From NCBI GenBank assembly GCA_035995025.1, contig DASYKY010000124.1, positions 1-64,000 of the forward strand: a DNA stretch of 64,000 nucleotides. Direction: 5' to 3'. Shown here piece by piece: positions 52,158 through 61,737 of this stretch (position 1 is the stretch's first letter; the number at the start of each line of letters is the position of its first letter). Source of the stretch: Actinophytocola sp035995025 (GTDB taxonomy: Bacteria; Actinomycetota; Actinomycetes; Mycobacteriales; Pseudonocardiaceae). The translations under genes were made by a program, and so were the position numbers. Below the pieces are notes generated by a model. The model searched no databases, had not been told where the DNA came from, and saw only the letters and a program-made list of their open reading frames with translations.

Positions 52158-53219
52158 ATGAATTCGAAGAAGACCGCGCTCTCGTTCGCGGCGGTGGGCA
52201 CCGTCGCGGGCGTGGCCGGCCTCGTGTTTCTGGCCACGCCGGCCGGGGCAGGGGAGGCCCCGCCGGCGTTGCCGCCGATCAGCGCCGACAAGCTGGTGGC
52301 GTCGGTGCTGAGCTCCAACGTGCCGGCGCTCGGCGGCGCCGTCCAGCTGGAGAACAACCTCGGCCTGCCGATCCCCGGCCTGCCGGGCGCCATGGGCGGC
52401 GGCGGCGACATCCGTGTCTACACCGACGGCCACGGCCGCGGCCACATCTCGTTACCCACCCGTGGCGGCGAGACCACGGTGGTCGACGACGGCACCACGG
52501 TGTGGATGTGGAACTCGCAGGAGAAGTCCGTGCTGAAGATGCCGAACGAGAAGGGCGTTCACAGGACGCCGCTCGAGAGCAAGTTCGCCGACCCGGCCGC
52601 GGCCGCACGCGACCTGGTGAACGCGATGCAGGAGGACAGCACGGTCGAGGTCGACGGCACGGCGCGCGTCGCCGACCGGCCGGTGTACCAGCTGGTGCTG
52701 GCGCCCAAGCCGAGCGAGCGCACGCTGCTGCGGGAGATCCGGGTGTCCGTCGACTCGCAGACCCGGGTGCCGCTGCAGCTGGAGGTGCTCGCGAACGGCC
52801 AGTCCGACCCGGCGCTGAAGATCGGCTTCACGGAGTTCGACAGTGGCGCGCAGGACCCGAGCCTGTTCAAGTTCACCCCGCCCGAGGGCGCCAAGGTGAC
52901 CGAGCGCAAGCCCGACGAGAAGCTCGCCGGCAAGTCGCCGGACCAGCTGCTCTCGCAGCTGGACCTGAAGACGGTCGGCCGCGGCTGGGACACCGTGCTC
53001 ACCGGCACGCTGCCGAAGGACGCGCTCTCGATGCCGGGTGAGAAGGGCCAGGACACCGCGATGCAGCTGCTGGGCAGCATCGGCAAGGAGGTCCACGGGG
53101 CGTTCGGCACCGGCTGGATCATCACCACCAAGGTGGGCACCGCGCTGATCACCGAGGACGGCCGGGTGGCGCTCGGCGCCGTGCCGGAGCAGGTCGTCAT
53201 CCGGGCGCTGAGTGAGTGA
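52158..53219 (+). CDS. LolA-like (DUF2092) secreted protein
   Basis: ATG 52158 (after GTG 52155) gives 353 residues. A signal peptide (ALSFAAVGTVAGVAGLVFLA, cleavage after AGA) leads to a large beta-rich domain with GETTVVDDGTTVWMWNSQEKSVLKM, ADRPVYQLVLAPKPSERTLL and QTRVPLQLEVLANG. This is the pattern of actinobacterial LolA-fold proteins that may carry lipids or lipoproteins. Its stop overlaps the ABC ATPase start (GTGA). Control by the divergent two-component system through the TCTCAG boxes is likely. Confidence 0.86.
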   Translation: MNSKKTALSFAAVGTVAGVAGLVFLATPAGAGEAPPALPPISADKLVASVLSSNVPALGGAVQLENNLGLPIPGLPGAMGGGGDIRVYTDGHGRGHISLPTRGGETTVVDDGTTVWMWNSQEKSVLKMPNEKGVHRTPLESKFADPAAAARDLVNAMQEDSTVEVDGTARVADRPVYQLVLAPKPSERTLLREIRVSVDSQTRVPLQLEVLANGQSDPALKIGFTEFDSGAQDPSLFKFTPPEGAKVTERKPDEKLAGKSPDQLLSQLDLKTVGRGWDTVLTGTLPKDALSMPGEKGQDTAMQLLGSIGKEVHGAFGTGWIITTKVGTALITEDGRVALGAVPEQVVIRALSE

Positions 53220-54256
53220 CTAGCGTGACCGGCATGGTTATCGGGGAATCGGAGGCCCCCGCGGCATCGACCGCGGGGGCCCCCGCCCGCCTGGCTGCCC
53301 GGACCCGCAACCTGCGCAAGGTGTACGGCCGGACGGTGGCGGTCGATCACGTCGACCTGGACGTGCCGGTGGGGTCGGTGCTGGGCATGCTGGGCCCGAA
53401 CGGCTCCGGCAAGACCACGACGATCCGCATGCTGCTGGGCCTGGTCACGCCGACCGCGGGCGCGGTCGAGCTGCTGGGCCACCAGTTACCGGCGCGCCTC
53501 GGCTACGCGCTGCCGGAGGTGGGCGCGCTCGTCGAGAGCCCCGGCTTCCACTCGTTCCTGTCCGGCCGCGAGAACCTGATGCGCTGCGCCGCGGCCGAGC
53601 CGCACCTGGCCACGGCGGCCATCCCGCGCGCGGTGGGCGAGGCGCTGGAACGCGTGGGCCTGTCCGCGGCGGCGGGCAGGCGGTACCGGGGGTACTCGCT
53701 CGGCATGAAGCAGCGGCTGGGCCTGGCGGCCGCGCTGCTGCTCCCGCGCAAGCTGGTCGTCCTGGACGAGCCGACGAACGGTCTCGACCCGGCGGGCACC
53801 CGCGAGGTCCGCGCCGTGATCGCCGACCTGCACGCGGCGGGCACCACGGTGCTCGTGTCGTCCCACCTCCTGGCCGAGGTCGAGGCGACGTGCACCCACG
53901 TGGCGGTGCTGCACCAGGGCTCGGTGGTGGCGCAGGGCGAGCTGGCGGAGCTGCTGGAGGCGGGCAACTCCGGCCTGCTGATCACGACGCCGGACACCGA
54001 GCGAGCGGTGAACGCGCTGCGGGACAACAGAATGCCGGCCCGCGCCACCCCCGACGGCGTGCGAGTGGACCTGACGGCGACGACGGCCCCGGAGGTAGTG
54101 GCCACCCTGGTTCACGCGGAGGTGGCCGTCCACGAGGTCCACCGCCAGCGCACGGACCTGGAGGACCTCTTCGCCCGCCTCACCGAACCCGACTCACCGG
54201 AGGCGGGCCTGTCCAACGTCGCCACCCAGGTACTACCACCGGACAAGCCCGAATGA
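53216..54256 (+). CDS. ABC exporter ATPase
   Basis: GTG 53216 overlaps the LolA-like stop; ATG 53234 is an alternative start. The 346-residue ATPase has Walker A GMLGPNGSGKTTTIRML, signature YSLGMKQRLGLAAAL and Walker B LVVLDEPTNGLDPAG, with the C-terminal domain of DrrA/NatA-like exporters. It should power efflux or membrane lipid handling with the permease encoded 85 bases downstream. Confidence 0.93.
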   Translation: MTSVTGMVIGESEAPAASTAGAPARLAARTRNLRKVYGRTVAVDHVDLDVPVGSVLGMLGPNGSGKTTTIRMLLGLVTPTAGAVELLGHQLPARLGYALPEVGALVESPGFHSFLSGRENLMRCAAAEPHLATAAIPRAVGEALERVGLSAAAGRRYRGYSLGMKQRLGLAAALLLPRKLVVLDEPTNGLDPAGTREVRAVIADLHAAGTTVLVSSHLLAEVEATCTHVAVLHQGSVVAQGELAELLEAGNSGLLITTPDTERAVNALRDNRMPARATPDGVRVDLTATTAPEVVATLVHAEVAVHEVHRQRTDLEDLFARLTEPDSPEAGLSNVATQVLPPDKPE

Positions 54257-54341
54257 CCCGCCCGCCCGCACCCCGCCCCGGGCACCGTCCGGAAACACCA
54301 CGAGACCACCGCGGGACGAACAACGAGCCGAAGGCACAGCG

Positions 54342-55211
54342 ATGACCACCGCCGCCCTGTCCGGTCTGGTGACCACCCGCACCAAGGCGCCCATCTTCCG
54401 CCTTCTGCGGGCCGAGCTGCGCTTCATGCTCCGCCGGCCCCGCACGCTGGCCGCGCTGGGTCTGGTGGCGATCGTGCCGGTCATCGCCGGGATCGGGGTG
54501 TCGCTCGCCACCAACGCGCCGCAGGGGGGCGGGCCCGATCAGGCCATCGCCGGGATCGCGGCCATCGTCAAGGGCAACGGGCTCATCCTGCCCGTGTTCG
54601 TCCTGCTCCTGTCGATGACGATGCTGCTTCCACTCCTGGGCACGATGTGGTCCGCCGACGCGATCGCCGGCGAGGCGGCGGCCGGCGGGCTGCGCAACCT
54701 CCTCCTCGCCCCGGTCGGGCGGGCCCGGCTGCTCGCGGTGAAGGCCTTCGGCATCGCGGTGCTGTGCCTGGTCGCGGTCGTGATCATGGCGGTGCTCGGC
54801 GCGGTGGCGGGCATGGCAATCCTCGGCGGCGACCAGATGCTCACGCTCTCCGGCTCGACCCTCGGATTCGGGCCGTCGCTCGGGCGGATCGCGCTGCTGG
54901 TCGCCCTCGTGACGATCCAGATCTGGGCCGTGGCGGCGATCGCTCTCGCGATCTCCACCATGACCGACCACTCTCTGATCGTGCTGTCGGTGACCCTCGG
55001 CAGCATCATCATCTTCACCGTGCTGACCGCGATCCCCGCGCTCGACTGGCTCCACCCCGTGCTGCTGACCACCGGCTTCCCCGACCTGGCCGACGTGGTC
55101 CGCGACCCGATGCCCACTGACGCAATGACCGACGGCATCCTCCGCGCCGCGTGCTACATCCTGATCGGCTACTCGATAGCCCTGGGCCGCCTGGCCACCC
55201 GCGACGGCTGA
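54342..55211 (+). CDS. ABC-2 type transporter permease
   Basis: ATG 54342 gives 289 residues with six predicted helices, including ALGLVAIVPVIAGIGVSLA, GLILPVFVLLLSMTMLLPLLGTMW, AFGIAVLCLVAVVIMAVLGAVAG and LIVLSVTLGSIIIFTVLTAI. The sequence DAIAGEAAAGGLRNLLLAPVGRARLLAVK is the conserved loop of ABC-2/NosY permeases. With the upstream ATPase and LolA-like protein it forms an export/lipid module. The repeat array begins after its stop. Confidence 0.9.
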   Translation: MTTAALSGLVTTRTKAPIFRLLRAELRFMLRRPRTLAALGLVAIVPVIAGIGVSLATNAPQGGGPDQAIAGIAAIVKGNGLILPVFVLLLSMTMLLPLLGTMWSADAIAGEAAAGGLRNLLLAPVGRARLLAVKAFGIAVLCLVAVVIMAVLGAVAGMAILGGDQMLTLSGSTLGFGPSLGRIALLVALVTIQIWAVAAIALAISTMTDHSLIVLSVTLGSIIIFTVLTAIPALDWLHPVLLTTGFPDLADVVRDPMPTDAMTDGILRAACYILIGYSIALGRLATRDG

Positions 55212-56323
55212 ACCACCCGGAACGACGGGCGACTCGGCCGAGCCACGCTTGATGACCGGACAGCTCGGGCGGCCGGGCGACCCGGGCGGCCCGGGAGCCC
55301 TGGCCACGTCGGACAGCCGATTCACTCGGGACGGCAGAGCAACCCGGGCCATCGTGGACGATCAAGCCACTCAAGACGGCCGGACCACCCGGAACAGCCG
55401 GGCCGTTCGGGGCGGTCGGTCATCCGGATGGCCTGCCACTCAGGGCGGCCGGGCGACCGTGGGCAGCCGAGCTGTTCAGGATCGCGGGGCTCCTCGAGCC
55501 GGCCGAGCCACCGGAACAGAGAGCCGACTCAGGACGGCCGAGCCGCTCAGCACGACCGAGCCCCGGGACGGCCGAGCCACTCAAGACAGCCGAGCCATCC
55601 CAGGACAGCGGGACGACTCGAGCCGTCCGAGCCACGGGAAGAGCGGGCCGACTCGGGACGGCTCAGCCACTGAGGAAGCCGGGCCACTCGGGAATGGCGA
55701 GTCGCTCGGGACGGCCGGCCACCTGGGCGGCCGAGCCATTCCAGGACCGAGCCGCCCGGACAACCGAGTCACTCAAGACCTCGAGCCATCCCTGGATAAC
55801 CGGGCCATCCGGAGAACCGAGCCACCCGGACAACCGGGTCGCCCGGACAACCGAGTCACTCGAGACCTCGAGCTATCCGTGGACAACCGGGCCACCCGGA
55901 GAACCGGGCCACCCGGAGAACCGAGTCACTCGAGACCCCGAGTCACTCGAGACCTCGAGCCATCCCCGGAGAACCGAGCCGCCCGGAGAACCGGGCCGCC
56001 CGCACAACCGGGCCACCCGCACAACCGGGCCACCCGCACAACCGAGCCACCCGGAGAACCGAGCCACTCGAGACCCCGAGTCACTCGAGACCTCGAGCTA
56101 TCCCTGGACAACCGGGCCACCCGGACAACCGAGCCATTCCTGGAGAACCGAGCCGCCCGGAGAACCGGGCCACCCGGAGAACCGGGCCACCCTGATCGCC
56201 GAGCCACCCTGATCGCCGAGCCACCCGGAGAACCGGGCCACCCTGATCGCCGGGCACCCGGACAACCGAGCCACTCAAGACCCCGAGCCATTCCCGGGTA
56301 GCCGAGCCGCCCGGAGAACCGAG
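55212..56323. repeat. 1.1-kb array of 17-bp dyad repeats between convergent genes
   Basis: From about 55750 to 56323 the DNA is an almost unbroken chain of 17-bp units such as CCGGGCCACCCGGAGAA, CCGAGTCACTCGAGACC and CCGAGCCACCCGGAGAA, with some 19-bp variants. The left part (55212-55750) contains more diverged units of the same type (CCGAGCCACTCAAGAC). Many units are inverted repeats (CCGGG-CCA-CCCGG or CGAGT-C-ACTCG), in which the arms change together. Because the unit lacks stops and is not a multiple of three, several frames are open; the 350-residue frame at 55249 is not taken as a gene. There is no evidence of coding. Confidence 0.9.
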
Positions 56324-57447
<1,124 letters not shown>

Positions 57448-57448
<1 letters not shown>

Positions 57449-59052
57449 CAGAACTCCCCGACCGCCGCGCGGCCCGGCAACCGCACCGACTCGACGACCG
57501 CCACCGCGGCGACCGTGACCACGATCAGCAGCGTGCACGCCGCGTACGCCATCTGGTTGTTCAGCTCACCCGGCCGGGACAGCAGCCGCGCGATCGCCAC
57601 CGGCAGCGTCGCCGTGTCGGGACGTGCCAGAAAACTCGTCGCGCCGAACTCACCCAGCGCCACGACATAGCCGAACGCGAACGCGGTCAGCAGCGAGCGG
57701 CCCGCGAGCGCCACGTCGACCTCCCGCCACACCCGAAGCGGCGACGCGCCGAGCGACGACGCCGCCTGCCGCAGCCGCACGTCGATCGAGCGCAGCACCG
57801 GCAGCAGCAGCCGGATCACCAGCGGCGTCACCACCAGCGCCTGCGCCAGCGGCACCAGCTCCGGCGACGTGCGCAGGTCACCCGGCAGCAGGTTCAGCGT
57901 CACCAGGTACCCGAAGCCGACCGTCACCGCCGACACGCCAAGCGGCAGCATCAGCGCCGTGTCCATCGTCTCCACCACGCCGCGGCGCACCCGGGACCGC
58001 GACAACGACACCAGCACCACGCTCGCGAGCGTGCCCAGCGTGACCGCCAGCACCGTCGCGTCCGTCGCCGCGCGCACCGAGTTCATCGCGGCGTCCACAC
58101 CGGACACCTGCAGCGAGCCTGCGTACCCGGTGCCGCCCAGCGCCCGGTAGCCGGCGAACCGCCCGCCCAGCGAGCGCGACACCAGCACCACGATCGGCAC
58201 CAGCAGCAATGCCACCACCGCGAGCGCCACCCCGACGACCACCCACTCGCCGCCGCCCGGGCGCCGCGCCACGGACGCGGGCGCGCGCAGCCGCAGCGCG
58301 GTCTCCCGCCGCCGCCGCGCGACCGCCCCGACGGTCAGCGCCGCGACCACGGCCAGCACCTGCAACAGCGACAGCGCGGCCGCGCCGGGCAGGTCCAGCA
58401 GCTCCACCGTCCGCAGGTAGATCTCCGTCTCCAGCGTGCGGTACCGCGACCCGCCAAGGATCAGCACGACGCCGAAGCTGGTGGCGCAGAACAGGAACAC
58501 GACCGCCGCGGCCGAGCTGATCGCCGGTGCCAGCGCGGGCAGCGTCACCAACCGGAACGCCCGCAGCGGCGACGCGCCCAGCGACCGCGCCGCGTCCGTG
58601 GCGCGCCGGTCCAGGTGCGACCACAGCCCGGCGACCGTGCGCGCCACGACCGCCACGTTGAAGAAGCTGTTCGCCAGCACGATCGCCGGCACCCCGCCGT
58701 CCGGCAGCAGGGTGCGGAACGCGAGCCCCACCACCACCGTCGGCAGGACGAACGGCACCAGGATCACCACGCGCACGAGCCCCAGGCCCGGCAGCGACGT
58801 CCGCGCCAGCAGGTAGGCCACCGGCAGGCCCGCGGCCAGCGCCACGGCGGTCGACGCGGCCGCCTGTCCCACGGTGAACCCGACCAGCCGCCACGTCTGT
58901 GAGTCGGCCAGCACGGGCAGCACGCCGCCCTCGCCGATGCCCAGCCGCAGGATCGCCACGACCGGCCAGACGAAGAAGACCGCGAGAAAACCCAGCGGTA
59001 CCAGCGCGAGAAGCGCTAGCCCTGGACGAGCCCGCGCCACTCGGTGATCCAC
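57448..59052 (-). CDS. thiP: Thiamine ABC transporter permease, fused two-domain type
   Basis: At 534 residues the protein holds two BPD_transp_1 units, as in E. coli ThiP (536 residues). The EAA loops are DAARSLGASPLRAFRLVTLPAL in the first half and QAASSLGASPLRVWREVDVAL in the second. About twelve helices are predicted. GTG 59052 overlaps the thiB gene by 37 bases; GTG 59040 is a possible alternative. It forms the channel for thiamine or TPP. Confidence 0.92.
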
Positions 59053-60062
59053 GACTCCCGGTTCTGGCCGATCTCGGCGGGCGGCATGGTCGCCGGCGAC
59101 GGCGGCAGCGGGGCCGCCTCCTGCCAGGCCTTCGGCAGCGCCACGCCCTCACGTGCCGGGTAGACGTACATCTGCTCGGGCATCGCGGCCTGGAACTTCT
59201 CCGAGAGCAGGAAGTCCAGGACCTTCTTCGCGTCGGCGGGGTGCTCGGCGCCCTTCAGCAGGCCCGCGTACTCGACCTGCCGGAAGCACGTGTCGAGCAG
59301 CGCCTTCGTCCGCGGCTTGCCGTCGTCGCCGATCTCCGCGGCCGGGGAGGACGCGTAGGACACCACGATCGGGCGCGGGCCCTTGCCCGACGAGCCGGAG
59401 AAGTCCTGGGTGTAGGCCTCCTCCCAGCCGCTCGCGACCTTGAGCCCGGCGCCCTTGAGCGCCACCCAGTACTCCCGCCAGCCGTCCTCGCCGAGCGTGG
59501 CGATCGAGCCCAGCAGGAACGCCAGCCCCGGCGAGGACGTGGCCGGGTCCTCGACCACGAGCATGTCGCGGTACTCGGGCCGGGTCAGGTCCGCGTAGGA
59601 CCGCGGTTCCGGCAGGTTCTTCGCGGCGAACGCGGCCGGGTCGATGTTGAGGCAGACGTCCCCCACGTCGACCGCGGTAAGCCGGCCGGAGTCGTCGACC
59701 TGGTAGCGCTGCGAGCCCTTGTCCGCGTCGGGGCTGCGGTACGCGGCGAACACGCCCTTGTCGAGCGCGCGCGAGGCGAACGTGTTGTCCACGCCGTACG
59801 CGAGGTCGCCGATCGGGTCGTCCTTCGTCAGCACCAGCTGGTTGGTCAGCGCCCCCGCGTCGCCCGTCTTGCGGACGTCGATCGTGATGCCGGTGTCCTT
59901 CGCGAAGTCGGCCAGCATGTTCTCGGGTACGGCGAACGAGTCGTGGGTGACCAGCACGACCTTGCGGCCGTCGTCTCCGGAACCGGAGTCACCACTGGTC
60001 AGCGTGCATCCGGTGAGTGTCACCGCCAGCCCGGCGGCGGCGAGAACCAGAACCTTGCGCAC
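59016..60062 (-). CDS. thiB: Thiamine-binding lipoprotein
   Basis: GTG 60062 starts a 348-residue lipoprotein with signal ending VTLTGCTLT (Cys near 19). The mature protein resembles TbpA/ThiB: VVLVTHDSFAVPENMLADF, GDLAYGVDNTFASRALDKG, and SYADLTRPEYRDMLVVEDPATSSPGLAFL. A TPP riboswitch lies in its leader, which fixes the substrate as thiamine-related better than sequence alone. It is the first gene of thiBPQ. Confidence 0.95.
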   Translation of the reverse strand: MRKVLVLAAAGLAVTLTGCTLTSGDSGSGDDGRKVVLVTHDSFAVPENMLADFAKDTGITIDVRKTGDAGALTNQLVLTKDDPIGDLAYGVDNTFASRALDKGVFAAYRSPDADKGSQRYQVDDSGRLTAVDVGDVCLNIDPAAFAAKNLPEPRSYADLTRPEYRDMLVVEDPATSSPGLAFLLGSIATLGEDGWREYWVALKGAGLKVASGWEEAYTQDFSGSSGKGPRPIVVSYASSPAAEIGDDGKPRTKALLDTCFRQVEYAGLLKGAEHPADAKKVLDFLLSEKFQAAMPEQMYVYPAREGVALPKAWQEAAPLPPSPATMPPAEIGQNRESWITEWRGLVQG

Positions 60063-60065
60063 TAC

Positions 60066-60162
60066 GGCCTCCTCCCTTCGCCGGCATTACCCGGATCAGG
60101 TTCGACGGTCGAGGGCTCCGCGCCCTCCTCTCAGCCCGGCGGCACCGGACTCCCGTGAGATC
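60066..60162 (-). promoter_or_regulatory. TPP riboswitch (THI element) ahead of thiB
   Basis: The minus strand carries the conserved riboswitch cores: GGGCTGAGAGG (around 60127-60138), then CGAACCTGATCCGGGTAA and TGCCGGCGAAGGGAGG (around 60072-60105). These match the CUGAGA and ACCUGAUCUGGNUAAUGCCAGCGNAGGGA elements of the TPP aptamer. The GGGAGGAGG Shine-Dalgarno sequence lies directly at the 3' end, close to the GTG at 60062, so translation control is the likely mode. Confidence 0.95.
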
Positions 60163-60210
60163 GGCAAGCCTACCGCTGCGCCGCGGAGCGCGAGACGGCA
60201 CCATGGGGGG

Positions 60211-60516
60211 ATGCCCGAATTGCTCAGTGAACAGGACAAGGGAAAGGCACTCGGCCGGCTCACGGCCTGGCGCAACGACGAGGGCGCGTTCACGCGTAGC
60301 GTCGAGCTCGCGAACTTCCCGCAGGCCATCCAGGTGGTGAACCGGGTCGCCGAGATCGCCGAGAACAACAACCACCACCCCGACATCGACATCCGCTGGC
60401 GGACGCTCACGTTCCGCTGCACGACCCACTCGGCGGGCGGCGTGACCGAGAACGACGTCAGCCTCGCCGAGGAGATCGACGGCGTGATCGACGTGATCGC
60501 CACCGCGCCGGAGTAG
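60211..60516 (+). CDS. phhB: Pterin-4a-carbinolamine dehydratase
   Basis: The 101-residue protein has the family motif ENNNHHPDIDIRWRTLTFRCTTHSAGGVTENDVSLAEEID, with the catalytic His pair and the downstream Asp/Glu. It recycles 4a-hydroxytetrahydropterin after aromatic amino acid hydroxylation or acts as a DCoH-like protein. ATG 60211 is preceded by GGGGGG as a weak site. No hydroxylase gene is present in the window. Confidence 0.93.
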   Translation: MPELLSEQDKGKALGRLTAWRNDEGAFTRSVELANFPQAIQVVNRVAEIAENNNHHPDIDIRWRTLTFRCTTHSAGGVTENDVSLAEEIDGVIDVIATAPE

Positions 60517-60528
60517 CCGGAAAATCAG

Positions 60529-61671
60529 TCAGCCGCGGAACGGGCCGGTGACTTCGAACGTGACGCCGCCGTCGTTCTCGCCGCTCTCGCCGCGCTGGGA
60601 GGAGAAGTAGAACCGGGTGCCGTCCGGGCTGAACGTCGGGCCGGTGATCTCGGAGCTGTCGTGCCCGTCGACCCGCAGGAACGGCGCCACCACGCCGTCC
60701 GGGGTGATGATGCAGACCTCCATGTTCCCGCCGTCCTCGGCGACGAACAGGTCGCCGCCCGGCGTCCCCGTCAGGTTGTCCACTCCGGACAGTGGGCCGT
60801 CCGCGTCGTAGACGAGGTGGATCGTGGCGGCGGTCGCGTCGTAGGCCCACACCCGGTTGTCGCCCTTGGTGGTGAACCAGCAGGTGCCGCCCGCGTAGTA
60901 GCAGCCCTCGCCGCCATCGAAGGGCTTCGAGCCGTCGACCTGGTGGCGGGTGGCGTCGTCGGCGGCGGACGGGTCGGGCACGACGGCCCAGGTCACTGCG
61001 CCGCTGGTCTGGTCCTCGTCGCCGACCATGATCTCCAGCGTGCCCGCGGACAGGTCCGGCCAGGCCGCCGGCGTGAAGCGGTAGAAGCCGCCGTCCGGCA
61101 GGTCCTCGGTCAGGTAGATCACCTTGCGGTCCTGGTCGGCCGCGCACGCCTCGTGCTTGAAGGTGCCCATCGCGGGGCGCACGACCGCCGGGTTGGCGCC
61201 GAACGGGTCGGTCTCGTACACCTGCCCGTCCTCGACCTCCTCGCAGGACAGCCAGGTGTTCCACGGCGTGCGGCCGCCGGAGCAGTTCACGTTCGTGCCG
61301 TCCAGCGTCCGGTATGCGTCCACAATGGACCCATCGGCGGCGAACCGGACGGCGCCGACGCCGCCGGAGGACGGCACCTCGCTGTTGGACACGTAGATCC
61401 AGCCGTCCCCGTCGGCGAAGCACGCGCCGCCGTCGGGGGCCGGGTGCCAGCTGTAGGCCGAGCCGCCGACCTGCTCGCCGGAGCGCGCCACGATCCGGCT
61501 GGTGAACCCCTGGGGGAGCGCGACGCCGTTCGCGTCCGCCGGCAGGAGTGGACCGTACGGCCCGTCGCCCTCCGCGGCCGACGCCGAGAACCCGCTCAGC
61601 CAGCCTGCCCCACCGAAGGCCGCCGCCGCGGCACCGGCCACTGACACCCGTAGAAAGCTCCGTCGCTCCAT
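60529..61671 (-). CDS. PhoX-family (DUF839) phosphatase-like protein, Tat-exported
   Basis: ATG 61671 gives 380 residues beginning with a Tat signal (ERRSFLRVSVAGAAAAAFGG). The beta-propeller PhoX pattern follows: AYSWHPAPDGGACFADGDGWIYVSNSE, NCSGGRTPWNTWLSCEEVEDG with the conserved Cys/Glu of the metal cluster, and GTFKHEACAADQDRKVIYLTED. PhoX enzymes are calcium/iron alkaline phosphatases. The shorter length (relatives are 450-700) suggests a compact DUF839 member. It is followed by phhB converging. Confidence 0.88.
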   Translation of the reverse strand: MERRSFLRVSVAGAAAAAFGGAGWLSGFSASAAEGDGPYGPLLPADANGVALPQGFTSRIVARSGEQVGGSAYSWHPAPDGGACFADGDGWIYVSNSEVPSSGGVGAVRFAADGSIVDAYRTLDGTNVNCSGGRTPWNTWLSCEEVEDGQVYETDPFGANPAVVRPAMGTFKHEACAADQDRKVIYLTEDLPDGGFYRFTPAAWPDLSAGTLEIMVGDEDQTSGAVTWAVVPDPSAADDATRHQVDGSKPFDGGEGCYYAGGTCWFTTKGDNRVWAYDATAATIHLVYDADGPLSGVDNLTGTPGGDLFVAEDGGNMEVCIITPDGVVAPFLRVDGHDSSEITGPTFSPDGTRFYFSSQRGESGENDGGVTFEVTGPFRG

Positions 61672-61737
61672 GGGCTGCAACGTAGTGTGATCAACTACTT
61701 CCGTACAGCCACGCGCGATGTAGGCCGAACGGAGTAG

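Noticed and set aside
55249..56301. 350-residue open frame over the repeat array
   Set aside because: The 17-bp unit has no stops and shifts frame each copy, so long open frames arise on both strands. No RBS, domain or codon-use signal supports a protein.
55750..56323. CRISPR array
   Set aside because: Units are contiguous 17-mers without unique spacers, and no cas gene is in the window.
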